This document shows positions 33,721-42,309 of a DNA stretch of 64,000 bases, one piece after another. The stretch lies in assembly GCF_014698035.1 (NCBI RefSeq), contig NZ_JACJSF010000018.1, forward strand, positions 62,001 to 126,000, written 5' to 3'. The notes beneath the pieces are model-generated. The model had not been told where the DNA came from. It saw only the letters and a program-made list of their open reading frames with translations, and searched no databases. Numbering within the stretch: the first letter of the stretch is position 1; every line of letters begins with the position of its first letter. This stretch comes from Desmonostoc muscorum FACHB-395 (GTDB lineage Bacteria > Cyanobacteriota > Cyanobacteriia > Cyanobacteriales > Nostocaceae). Position numbers and translations under genes: made by a program.

Positions 33721-36075
33721 TTACTCGTCTTCAGAGTAAGGATCTAGGTCATCAGGCTCTATATCATTTGGTAAATACAGGTCTGAAAGCTCCTCATTGG
33801 AACCATTAACAGTTAGCCCTTTAGCTAGGCCATCGCTGCCAACAGTTACTAAATCAATTTGTTGACGGTAGTAATCGACACTCTTAACTTGGACGGCGAC
33901 GCGATCGCCTAATCGATAAGAAGCGCGATTTTTGCGACCAAACAGTGCCTGTTGTCTAGCGCGATATTCATACCAATCGTCTTTGAGAGAACTGACGTGT
34001 ACCAATCCCTCTACCCGCAAAGGCACACCAGGATTACTGCTGGATTCTACCTCGGCTGCTGGTACTTCAATTTCCACAAAGAAACCGTAGGATTGAACGC
34101 CGGTAATCACGCCTTGAAATACCTGGCCGATGCGTTGCTTCATCAGTTGGGCTTTTTGCAGTCCGGCTAAATCAGCTTCAGCTTCTTGGACTTCTTTTTC
34201 TCGGTCGTTGATTTGGACAATTACCCTAGTTAAATCGCTTTGGAGTTCTTGTTGCAATTCTGGGGGTAAAACGTTCCAGTTAATTTCCTCGTGGCTGGAG
34301 GAGTGGCGCAGGTTAACGCGTTCTCTGACACGGGTATTGCGGCGATCGCGTCCGTTTTCAAGTAGCGCGTAATACACTCTTTGCATCAGCAAATCTGGGA
34401 AACGCCGCAAGGGAGCGCTAAAGTGGACATATTGCGGTAGTGCCAGACCAAAGTGAGATCCTTTGGTGGTGCTGTACGCAGAAGGCTTAAGTGTATCTTG
34501 TAACAAGTAAGTAAGAACTTGCTCAGAGGGAGATTCAGCAAAAGCTGTAGTCAAATGTTGGTAATCTAAGGGTTGGATATCGACTTCTGGATCTAGTGTG
34601 AGGTCAACGCCTAAATTGACTGCCAATTTCAGCATTTCCTGGACATCTTCAACATCAGGAGTACCTTGGACTCGCCAGATAGCCGGAACACCAAGAGCAT
34701 TTAAGTGAGTTGCGAACAGTTGATTAACTAACAGTACCAACTCCGTGAGTAGCGATCGCACTGGTAAATCATTCACCACCACAGCGCCGAGAATCCCCTC
34801 GTCATAGTAGGCATTTTGGCTGGGCGGTAGATTCAACTGGAGGCTACCACGATTCAACCGTACCTGTTTCACGCCTGTTTGTAAGGCTTGGAGGTCTTGC
34901 AGTATTTGGACGACCTGTGGAGATTGAACTTGAGATTCACCTGTAAGAATTGCTTGAGCTTGTTCTGTAGTCAGTGCAGTCTCTACGTTAATTACACTGG
35001 GTTGAATTTCCCACTCCAACACTTCTCCAGATTGGGGATCAATGGTAATTAAAAAAGAGATAGTTAAGCGATCGCTCCCAGGTATTAAAGAACAGCGTTC
35101 TGCCACAACCGGGGGCAAAATTGGCAGTACTAATTCTCCCAGATACACTGATTTACCCCGTTTGAGTGCTTCTCTATCTAGGGCTTCATCAGGTTGGACA
35201 TAGTGAGAAACATCAGTAATATGAACGCCTAAAAGCCAATTTCCGGCTAAGTTTTTTTCTAAACTAAAAGCGTTTTCTATAACTTTGGTGCCACCGTTTA
35301 CCCCTTCAATGGTGAGAGTAAACAAATTACGCAAATCCAAGCGATTTTTTAGGTCTGCTTTGAGTAGCTTTTTGGGTAACTTGGCGGCTGCTTCGAGAAC
35401 ATGATCGGGAAAAGTCCGGGAAAGGTCGTGTTTGCACGTAACTAAATCTATATCAGCAGCAGCTTCGGCATCGCTACCGAGGATTTGCACCACTCGACCA
35501 AGGGGAGGATATTGTGCCAACGGGTAACGCAAAACTTCCACATGAACAAGGTGGTCGATCGCTTCTTCCAACTTTACCTCGTTAGGTTGGATCTTGAGTT
35601 CAAACAGCAATCGATCATCTAAAGGCACAGCCCGGAAACCAGTTTCCACCTGCTTAATTCGTGCCAGTAACGTGTGGTTGGAACGTTCTAGAATCAGCTT
35701 CACTTCCCCTTCAGGAGAGCGACGGCGGCTGCCTTCTTTGAGAACTCTAACCAAAACGCGATCGCCATTCCAAGCATTACTCAAATGACTTTCGCGGATG
35801 TAAATATCTTCGGCTCCTTCCACATCTTGAATAGCAAAGCAAAAGCCCTTACTAGAACAACGGAGTTTTGCCTCGATTATTCCTTCTTCTGAAACACGAC
35901 GGTATTTGCCCCGTTCTTTGACCAAAATACCGATTTTTTCAAGAACATCTAAAGCAATGTGAAGTTTTTGTAAACTTTTTTCATCTTCACAGCCAAGTTT
36001 CTTTTCTAAAACCTTCCGAGCTACCAATTTATCATCGGTGAAATTGGCAAGGAGTGTAGCGATTGAAAATTCCAT
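33721..36075 (-). CDS. rnr: RNase II/R-family exoribonuclease
   Basis: The 784-residue protein has an N-terminal winged-helix-like region and cold-shock-like domains, the RNB catalytic domain (about residues 240-590, with HITDVSHYVQPDEALDREALKRG carrying active-site aspartates and the APLRRFPDLLMQR signature) and a C-terminal S1 domain (GQVFQGVITGVQSYGFFVEIE). It degrades RNA 3' to 5' processively. Length fits RNase R more than RNase II. It heads a likely rnr-ubiX unit. The region upstream of its start is highly structured (see 36076-36345). Confidence 0.94.
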   Translation of the reverse strand: MEFSIATLLANFTDDKLVARKVLEKKLGCEDEKSLQKLHIALDVLEKIGILVKERGKYRRVSEEGIIEAKLRCSSKGFCFAIQDVEGAEDIYIRESHLSNAWNGDRVLVRVLKEGSRRRSPEGEVKLILERSNHTLLARIKQVETGFRAVPLDDRLLFELKIQPNEVKLEEAIDHLVHVEVLRYPLAQYPPLGRVVQILGSDAEAAADIDLVTCKHDLSRTFPDHVLEAAAKLPKKLLKADLKNRLDLRNLFTLTIEGVNGGTKVIENAFSLEKNLAGNWLLGVHITDVSHYVQPDEALDREALKRGKSVYLGELVLPILPPVVAERCSLIPGSDRLTISFLITIDPQSGEVLEWEIQPSVINVETALTTEQAQAILTGESQVQSPQVVQILQDLQALQTGVKQVRLNRGSLQLNLPPSQNAYYDEGILGAVVVNDLPVRSLLTELVLLVNQLFATHLNALGVPAIWRVQGTPDVEDVQEMLKLAVNLGVDLTLDPEVDIQPLDYQHLTTAFAESPSEQVLTYLLQDTLKPSAYSTTKGSHFGLALPQYVHFSAPLRRFPDLLMQRVYYALLENGRDRRNTRVRERVNLRHSSSHEEINWNVLPPELQQELQSDLTRVIVQINDREKEVQEAEADLAGLQKAQLMKQRIGQVFQGVITGVQSYGFFVEIEVPAAEVESSSNPGVPLRVEGLVHVSSLKDDWYEYRARQQALFGRKNRASYRLGDRVAVQVKSVDYYRQQIDLVTVGSDGLAKGLTVNGSNEELSDLYLPNDIEPDDLDPYSEDE

Positions 36076-36345
36076 GCAGTGAACCGACCTTTGGTCAAAA
36101 CATCATTTGTTAATCTGGTTCATTCCTGTATACCCTCACGGCTTACAGAAACAAGCTGGAAACGAATTGCCCAGAGGCAAGGCTTCCTAAGTTCTAAGGA
36201 AAGGAAACCCAACCCAGTAAGAGTGGGAAACTACTCCGGCAGTTCCGAGCAAAGGAAGCCTACCCACGGACAACTCTGGGCATCTACGAACTTCTCACTG
36301 CACGATGCTCTCAGAATTCGCCTGCGTTCAAGTCACTTCACCTAA
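36076..36345. ncRNA. Candidate structured RNA next to rnr
   Basis: GCCCAGAG (36169-36176) can pair with CTCTGGGC (36274-36281), and inside it AGGCTTCC (36180-36187) with GGAAGCCT (36254-36261). A further hairpin (CTCCGG, CAGTT, CCGAG) lies within. The nested stems are separated by asymmetric loops as in folded RNAs. The stretch is moderately GC-rich in an AT-rich setting. I cannot name the family; words such as AGTAAGAG and GAGCAA recall RNase P RNA but the hallmark RNase P segments are absent. Strand is undetermined; it could also be the rnr leader. Confidence 0.4.
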
Positions 36346-36991
36346 CCAAACTTAAGATTGCACGCCTGATTTTACAATTTAGCCCCGCTAGTGAATTACG
36401 CGACGGGTTTTTGAGAAGTTGGGTTTATAGAATCCATACTGCTCAAAAGCGCTATGCAGGGGAGCCACTGCGGTGAGGCAGCCCCCGTCTTAGCGCAGCC
36501 AGCCTTAGCGAGGTACGAGCATCTGGGGAACTGCCGAACCCCAAGTGGAGCAAGTGGCGTGGAAACTACAGGTGTTTGATTGTCTAGAGTGAAGGTAATT
36601 TTACGCCATTAGAATCTGATTTTTAACTAGGAGGAACTGCCGGTGAACCCAATTTTCCCACATGTAGAATCGGTAACAATTAGGTGAGCAGCTTAATAAG
36701 CAGTGAGGGCGAACCTTATCTCCATTATTGTAGATTTAGAGCGCACTTCCAGAAAATAGTTCTAGATATCTAGTTGGGTAATCAGTATAGCATTGCAGGC
36801 AAGACTACCCAGATAAGTTAGCACTAGCCAAAAATTTCGTCAAAAAACAGCTACTGCTACAATTGGGACACTAGACAAAGCATTAAAAGGGACTGGGGAT
36901 TGGGTATTAGGGATGAGGATTAAAATAATTCTTTCCCCTATCCCAGTCTCCAATCCCAAGTCCCCAAAAGATTTAGATTGGTAGTAGTATT
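36346..36991. other. Gene-free region sharing sequence words with the RNA candidate
   Basis: About 650 bp. A GC-rich stretch at 36450-36570 contains CAGGGGAGCCACTGCGGTGA, the hairpin GGGGAACTGCCGAACCCC, and the words GGAAACTAC and GAGCAA seen also at 36227-36252. At 36629-36634 an AGGAGG precedes a 13-codon frame starting GTG at 36643 (MNPIFPHVESVTIR-like reading), perhaps a leader peptide. At 36890-36965 a long GGGGATTGGG/CCAATCCC hairpin repeat lies before the next gene. Confidence 0.4.
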
Positions 36992-37876
36992 ATGTTGGCT
37001 CAATTCCAGAGCTTGTATCCCAAGGGCAGTCTGATTTCTGAATTAGTGCAAATTTTTCAAGGAAAATATATTGTCCGGGCAAGTGTGCAAGTTGAAGGCG
37101 TAACCCGTGCGACGGGTATGGCAGCAGCAGAAACAGTAGAAGCAGCAGAAGACCAGGCCAGAACTAGGGCGTTGATAGTTTTGGGTATTACAAATGCGCC
37201 ACCACAATCAGTGGAATTTAGCTCAAATTCAATTTCTCCAGCGCAGCTAAATCCCTCCTTGAATACCAAAGGTGGATTGAGTGAATCTACTTATTCTTCT
37301 ACGAAAGCTGGGGATTTTGTAAGTAGTCAATGGCCAGAGGTTAGCGATAAAGAAATATCTATACCGCCTTCTAAAGTCCGCAACATCAAACCAGAAGTAG
37401 TAACAACCAGTAACGAACAGTACGAATACAGTAGTGCTGCGCCTTTACCAAGCGATAACTATAGCCAAGATTTAAGTCAAAACTTTCCTGTGACTAGCAA
37501 CCGGGAGCTAGAATTTGATCCTCCAGTTGAAAACTTGGAAATAACGTTTAGTAACGAGCCAGAAAATCAAACCTTTCCAGCAATTTCTGCTAATAATGTC
37601 ACACCATTTACACCTCGGAGTTACAGCCCTCAAGAGGATGTCCCTACCCCGTCAGTGACAGGAAAGAGAAAGAAGAAAGCTGAACCCGTGGATTTATCGG
37701 ATGTGATTGCAAAAACAGATGTCGAACTTCAGCGTTTAAACTGGACACCAGAACAGGGACGGGAGCATCTGATTAAAACCTACGGTAAACGCGGGCGTAC
37801 TTTGCTAACTGAAGAAGAATTACATGGATTCCTTAAATACCTCCAATCGCAGCCTGACCCAATAGCGGGATTTTGA
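36992..37876 (+). CDS. Conserved cyanobacterial protein with DUF-type N- and C-terminal modules
   Basis: The 294-residue protein has a folded N-terminal part (residues 1-70, LISELVQIFQGKYIVRASVQVEGVTRATGMAAAETVEAAEDQARTRAL in outline), a long disordered serine/proline/asparagine-rich middle, a basic patch (GKRKKKAEP) and a helical C-terminal module (DVELQRLNWTPEQGREHLIKTYGKRGRTLLTEEELHGFLKYL). The ends resemble modules found with Rad52/ERF-like or RNA-binding proteins, but I cannot assign a function. A diverged second copy of its last 21 codons lies just downstream. Confidence 0.75.
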   Translation: MLAQFQSLYPKGSLISELVQIFQGKYIVRASVQVEGVTRATGMAAAETVEAAEDQARTRALIVLGITNAPPQSVEFSSNSISPAQLNPSLNTKGGLSESTYSSTKAGDFVSSQWPEVSDKEISIPPSKVRNIKPEVVTTSNEQYEYSSAAPLPSDNYSQDLSQNFPVTSNRELEFDPPVENLEITFSNEPENQTFPAISANNVTPFTPRSYSPQEDVPTPSVTGKRKKKAEPVDLSDVIAKTDVELQRLNWTPEQGREHLIKTYGKRGRTLLTEEELHGFLKYLQSQPDPIAGF

Positions 37877-37911
37877 TTTGTCATTGGTGATTAGTCATTT
37901 GTCATTAGTCA

Positions 37912-37974
37912 GAAGAATTACACGGATTTCTCAAATACCTGCAATCTCAGCCAGATCCAAGCGCAGGATTTTGA
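37912..37974 (+). pseudogene. Duplicated, synonymously diverged tail of the upstream gene
   Basis: These 63 nt encode EELHGFLKYLQSQPDPSAGF and a TGA, the same as codons at 37814-37876 except Ile to Ser. At DNA level about eleven positions differ, almost all at silent sites. The copy is separated from the gene by 35 bp of TCATTTGTCATT-type sequence. Confidence 0.85.
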
Positions 37975-38005
37975 TTTGCAACTTCTAAATCAAGTTTTGA
38001 ACTCA

Positions 38006-38042
38006 AATAACCCCTCTTCAGTTACGAAGAGGGGTTATTTTT
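38006..38042. terminator. Bidirectional terminator between convergent genes
   Basis: AATAACCCCTCTTC and GAAGAGGGGTTATT enclose AGTTAC, with T-tracts on both sides. It lies between the plus-strand gene ending at 37876 and minus-strand clpP ending at 38094, so it can serve both. Confidence 0.85.
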
Positions 38043-38093
38043 GAGGTTTAAGGGAATTAAAGGTGGTAAATCATCATTTACCAATCGTGACTA

Positions 38094-38705
38094 TTAATTC
38101 ACAGCAGCAACAGCTGGACGGCTACCAGCAGCGTGACGGTCAATCACTTGGTCAATCAAACCGTATTCCCTAGCTTCCTCTGGTGACATGAAAAAGTCAC
38201 GTTCAGTATCTTCAGCAATGCGCTCAATTGGTTGACCTGTATGTTCAGCTAAATAGTCATTTAGCCGCTTCTTGTGGTACAAAATTTCCCGCGCCTGAAT
38301 TTCAATATCAGTCGCCTGTCCTTGAGCGCCACCAAGAGGTTGATGAATCATAATCCGAGAATGGGGTAAACTCATCCGCTTACCCTTAGCACCTGCGCTG
38401 AGGAGGAAAGCGCCCATACTCGCCGCCAATCCGGTACAAATTGTACAGACATCAGGGCGAATATGTTTCATAGTGTCAAAAATGCCCATACCAGCCGTCA
38501 CCGAACCACCGGGAGAATTGATGTACATATAAATGTCCTTCTCCGGGTCTTCAGCATCCAAATACAGCAGTTGGGCAACAATCAAGTTAGCAATGTTGTT
38601 GTCAACTTGTTGTCCCAAAAAGATGATGCGCTCACGTAACAGCCGTGAGTAGATGTCAAAGGCGCGTTCACCTCGACCCGATTGTTCAATAACGATAGGA
38701 ATCAT
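38094..38705 (-). CDS. clpP: ATP-dependent Clp protease proteolytic subunit
   Basis: The 203-residue serine protease has the catalytic triad Ser96 (GLAASMGAF), His121 ([10 protein letters not shown]) and an aspartate near 170 ([14 protein letters not shown]). It forms tetradecameric barrels that work with ClpC or ClpX. It is a single gene here; cyanobacteria carry several clpP paralogues, and which one this is cannot be settled by eye. No clp ATPase gene adjoins it. Confidence 0.95.
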   Translation of the reverse strand: MIPIVIEQSGRGERAFDIYSRLLRERIIFLGQQVDNNIANLIVAQLLYLDAEDPEKDIYMYINSPGGSVTAGMGIFDTMKHIRPDVCTICTGLAASMGAFLLSAGAKGKRMSLPHSRIMIHQPLGGAQGQATDIEIQAREILYHKKRLNDYLAEHTGQPIERIAEDTERDFFMSPEEAREYGLIDQVIDRHAAGSRPAVAAVN

Positions 38706-39184
38706 GGAAGCGTGTTTGTGGCTACTTTAAATACATTTTATCGGTGACAGCACGAAACTGGGGTTTATCTCTACTGTTCTCACGCAAATAACTTCAACAT
38801 TTTCCCTTGCTCCCTGCCCTCTGCCCCCTGCTCCCTGCTTCCTTGCCTCTTTTTCAACCTTTAAGGGCACTTTTTAGCCGCAAAAGCTGTCTAAGAGAAT
38901 ATCCCATGCAGGGAAGAACAAATCAAAAAACTCTAATTATCGCCAATTTCATCATCTCGACCTTTGTTAGATAACTTTGGCGATGTAGTCATTAAACCGA
39001 TAACCGAAATCCAACTTGCTTAGGGACTTGTGTTAAATTTCTGTAACATTTTAAACATTTTTTTAGGATTTCCCTCAGCAATTATCAAGTTATTTTTGTT
39101 AGATTCGGTAAATCGATAGTACGAGGTGTATTCAGAATAACCAGTCCTAATTGAAATGCTATCCCCCTCAGAGAGAGACGTGCC
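38706..39184. other. Upstream region of clpP
   Basis: About 480 bp holding the clpP promoter region, a TGCCCCCTGCTCCCTGC-type low-complexity stretch (38810-38845) and otherwise no recognisable element. A 70-codon minus-strand frame at 39020-39232 overlaps a better short plus-strand frame and is not called. Confidence 0.5.
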
Positions 39185-39340
39185 ATGCTGGAAAAACTTA
39201 TACAAGCCGCCATCATCACCTTCTTGCTCCACCTGATAGCAGGACTTAGCCCAAATACTTTAATTCAGTCAAAGACAGCATCACCTGTGACAGAAACCCC
39301 ACCAAATATTGTCAGCTTGCTATTGCGATCTTTCCAATAA
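39185..39340 (+). CDS. Candidate 51-residue exported or membrane peptide
   Basis: The frame MLEKLIQAAIITFLLHLIAG and onward has a hydrophobic N-terminal segment like a signal peptide or anchor and a polar tail (SKTASPVTETPPNIVSLLLRSFQ). AGAGAG lies upstream of the ATG. Short frames of this kind arise by chance, so this is a tentative call; no family is recognised. Confidence 0.35.
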   Translation: MLEKLIQAAIITFLLHLIAGLSPNTLIQSKTASPVTETPPNIVSLLLRSFQ

Positions 39341-39511
39341 AAATATTTCACAACTTACACAGGTGTCGGCGATTTCAAAGACATGCACTACTACCTCCTA
39401 CCCAAGGGGTAAGTCGCTTGTAGGATTATCTTGCATATACATAGCTGTCTAGGTTAACAGTCTTGGGAAAAAGGTAGACTGAGCAAAGAAGGCAACTATT
39501 TGCATTTGATC

Positions 39512-41569
39512 ATGACTAATCGCCTTGCTGAAGCTAAGAGCCTCTATCTCCGCAAACACGCCGAAAACCCCATTGATTGGTGGCCTTGGTGTGACGAAGC
39601 GCTTGCAACTGCAAGGGCGCAAAATAAACCGATTTTTCTCTCCATTGGCTACTCTAGTTGCCACTGGTGTACCGTCATGGAAGGCGAAGCTTTTTCTGAT
39701 AGTGCGATCGCTGACTACATGAATGCCAATTATCTTCCCATCAAAGTAGACAGGGAAGAAAGACCTGACCTCGATAGCATCTATATGCAGGCTTTGCAGA
39801 TGATGAGCGGTCAAGGGGGTTGGCCTTTAAATATTTTTCTTTCTCCAGAAGATTTAGTGCCGTTTTACGCTGGGACTTATTTCCCAGTAGACCCGCGCTA
39901 TGGTCGTCCGGGATTTTTGCAGGTGTTGCAAGCCCTTCGCCGTTATTACGACACCGAAAAAGCAGAATTACAGCAACGCAAAGCCTTAATTATTGAGTCT
40001 CTGCTCACGTCTGCGGTATTGCAGGACAGTACAACAACTGAGCTTGAAGACCGCGAATTACTCCGCCAAGGTTGGGAAACCAGCACAGGTGTAATTACTT
40101 CTGGTCAATCTGGTAATAGCTTTCCGATGATTCCCTATACAGAATTAGCATTGCGGGGAACTCGATTTAATTTTGAATCTCGTTATGATGGCAAGCAAGT
40201 TTGTACCCAGCGAGGACTAGACTTAGCGCTGGGAGGCATTTATGACCATGTTGGTGGTGGTTTTCATCGCTATACTGTTGACCCGACTTGGACAGTACCG
40301 CATTTTGAAAAGATGCTCTACGACAATGGACAGATTGTGGAGTATCTAGCAAATCTATGGAGTGCAGGAGTACAGGAACCAGCGTTTGAAAGAGCCGTTG
40401 CTGGTACTGTACAATGGCTAAAGCGAGAAATGACCGCACCGGAAAGTTACTTCTATGCTTCTCAAGATGCCGACAGCTTTACTGAACCCACGGCGGTAGA
40501 ACCAGAAGAAGGAGCTTTTTATGTTTGGAGTTACAGCGAAGTCCAACAACTGTTAACGCCTGAAGAATTAACGGAATTACAACAACAATTTACTTTTACC
40601 CCTAACGGCAACTTTGAAGGACGTAATGTTTTACAAAGAAGGAATTCTGGGAAACTGAGTGCAACGCTAGAAGCAGCACTGAGTAAGCTGTTTATTGTTC
40701 GCTATGGCGTTAGTTCTGAGTCGCTTGAAACTTTTCCCCCGGCTCGTAACAACCAGGAAGCAAAAACCACTAATTGGCCAGGTCGCATTCCCTCGGTGAC
40801 AGATACGAAGATGATTGTCGCTTGGAATAGTTTGATGATTTCTGGGCTGGCTAAGGCTGCTGGCGTTTTCCAACAACCATCATATTTGGAATTAGCAGCA
40901 CAAGCAGCGAATTTTATCTTGGAAAATCAATTCGTAAATGGGCGTTTTCAGCGACTCAACTATCAAGGCGAACCAACCGTTTTAGCGCAGTCTGAAGACT
41001 ACGCTTTGTTTATTAAAGCTCTGCTAGATTTACAAGCTTCCAACCCTGAGAATCAGCGATGGTTAGAAAATGCGATCGCTATTCAAGATGAATTCAATGA
41101 ATTTCTCTGGAGCGTGGAATTAGCTGGATACAATAACACATCAAGCGATTCTAGTCAAGATTTAATTGTCAGAGAACGTAGTTACGTGGATAATGCGACA
41201 CCATCAGCGAATGGAATTGCGATCGCTAATCTTGTCCGTCTCGCCCTTCTCACCGATAATCTAGATTATTTAGATTTAGCCGAACTTGGTTTGAAAGCTT
41301 TTAAGAGTGTAATGCATCGCTCTCCCCAAGCTTGTCCCAGCTTATTTACAGCTTTGGATTGGTATCGTAATTCTACCTTGATTCGCAGCACCACTGAGCA
41401 AATAAACTCGCTGATCCCCAAGTTTCTACCAGCATCTGTATTTGCCGTAACATCTGATTTACCAGAGGGGAGCGTTGGGTTAGTTTGCCAAGGTTTGAAG
41501 TGTCTTGCACCAGCAGAAAGTGTAGAGCATTTATTGCAGCAGGTGGAGAAAAGTCAGAATAGGGGATGA
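39512..41569 (+). CDS. DUF255 thioredoxin-domain protein (YyaL/SPATA20 family)
   Basis: From the ATG at 39512 the protein has 685 residues. The N-terminal DUF255 domain is a thioredoxin fold with [14 protein letters not shown] and the CHWC motif ([17 protein letters not shown]). The C-terminal half is an (alpha/alpha) barrel like those of glycan epimerases ([34 protein letters not shown]). The family is conserved from bacteria to animals; its reaction is not firmly established. A TTG four codons earlier is less likely. mobA follows with overlapping or touching ends. Confidence 0.92.
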   Translation: MTNRLAEAKSLYLRKHAENPIDWWPWCDEALATARAQNKPIFLSIGYSSCHWCTVMEGEAFSDSAIADYMNANYLPIKVDREERPDLDSIYMQALQMMSGQGGWPLNIFLSPEDLVPFYAGTYFPVDPRYGRPGFLQVLQALRRYYDTEKAELQQRKALIIESLLTSAVLQDSTTTELEDRELLRQGWETSTGVITSGQSGNSFPMIPYTELALRGTRFNFESRYDGKQVCTQRGLDLALGGIYDHVGGGFHRYTVDPTWTVPHFEKMLYDNGQIVEYLANLWSAGVQEPAFERAVAGTVQWLKREMTAPESYFYASQDADSFTEPTAVEPEEGAFYVWSYSEVQQLLTPEELTELQQQFTFTPNGNFEGRNVLQRRNSGKLSATLEAALSKLFIVRYGVSSESLETFPPARNNQEAKTTNWPGRIPSVTDTKMIVAWNSLMISGLAKAAGVFQQPSYLELAAQAANFILENQFVNGRFQRLNYQGEPTVLAQSEDYALFIKALLDLQASNPENQRWLENAIAIQDEFNEFLWSVELAGYNNTSSDSSQDLIVRERSYVDNATPSANGIAIANLVRLALLTDNLDYLDLAELGLKAFKSVMHRSPQACPSLFTALDWYRNSTLIRSTTEQINSLIPKFLPASVFAVTSDLPEGSVGLVCQGLKCLAPAESVEHLLQQVEKSQNRG

Positions 41570-41589
41570 TGGGCATGGGGCATGAGGCA

Positions 41590-42186
41590 ATGACGACCAA
41601 AAGCGAATTAACCGCCATTGTATTAGCAGGCGGTAAAAGTTCTCGCATGGGTCAAGATAAAGCCTTGATTCCCATTGAAGGGATGCCGTTGTTACAGCGA
41701 GTTTGTAGCATTGCTCAAAGCTGTAGCGATACTGTTTATATAATCACTCCCTGGCCAGAACGCTATCAAGATTTGCTTTTGCCTGGTTGCCAATTTATCC
41801 GAGAAGTACCTTTATCTGGAGAATCTCTAGCCCACGGGCCTTTAGTTGGTTTTGCTCAAGGATTAGCCCAAGTGCAGACAGAATGGGTTTTGTTGCTAGC
41901 TTGCGATTTACCGAGGTTGCGGGTTGAGGTGTTGCAAGAATGGATAACTAGACTTGATAGCGTGAGGGATAATGCGATCGCAGCTTTAGCTCATCATCCC
42001 AAAGGCTGGGAACCTCTGTGTGGTTTCTATCGCCGTCGTTGTTTGCCTCAACTTTTAGAGTTTATCAATCAAGGAGGGCGATCGTTTCAGCAATGGCTGC
42101 GGCAATATCCTGTGGAAGTTTTGCCTTTATCAGAACCAGAAATGCTGTTTAACTGTAATACACCAGAGGACTTGGCTTTAAGTTAA
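41590..42186 (+). CDS. mobA: Molybdenum cofactor guanylyltransferase
   Basis: The roughly 198-residue nucleotidyltransferase has the MobA signature LAGGKSSRMGQDKAL near its start, LLLACDLPRL with the metal-binding aspartate, and FNCNTPEDL near the end. It attaches GMP to molybdopterin, needed for nitrate reductase and other bis-MGD enzymes. I chose the ATG at 41590; an upstream ATG at 41566 would overlap the DUF255 gene by 4 bp, so translational coupling is possible. Confidence 0.92.
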   Translation: MTTKSELTAIVLAGGKSSRMGQDKALIPIEGMPLLQRVCSIAQSCSDTVYIITPWPERYQDLLLPGCQFIREVPLSGESLAHGPLVGFAQGLAQVQTEWVLLLACDLPRLRVEVLQEWITRLDSVRDNAIAALAHHPKGWEPLCGFYRRRCLPQLLEFINQGGRSFQQWLRQYPVEVLPLSEPEMLFNCNTPEDLALS

Positions 42187-42309
42187 TTAAAGAAGAATAC
42201 AGAATTCAGAATCAATTAGTGAGAGATTCAGCTATATGTGATTAGTGATTGGGGAGATGATGGGAATTTTCCTGCTGAATTCTGAATTCTGACTCCTGAA
42301 TTCTGCTAT

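Noticed and set aside
36079..36345. An 88-codon plus-strand frame over the RNA candidate
   Set aside because: Amino-acid composition is not protein-like and the nested stems explain the region better.
36076..36345. RNase P RNA
   Set aside because: Some short words match but the universally conserved GAAAGTCCGGGC-type and ACAGAA-CCGG-type segments are not in the expected places.
36443..36490. Possible cobalamin riboswitch because of GAGCCACTGCGG
   Set aside because: Only a GCCACTG word is present; the B12 box and the rest of the core are missing and no B12 gene follows.
39020..39232. A 70-codon minus-strand frame upstream of clpP
   Set aside because: No ribosome site or recognisable feature, and it overlaps a more plausible short plus-strand frame.
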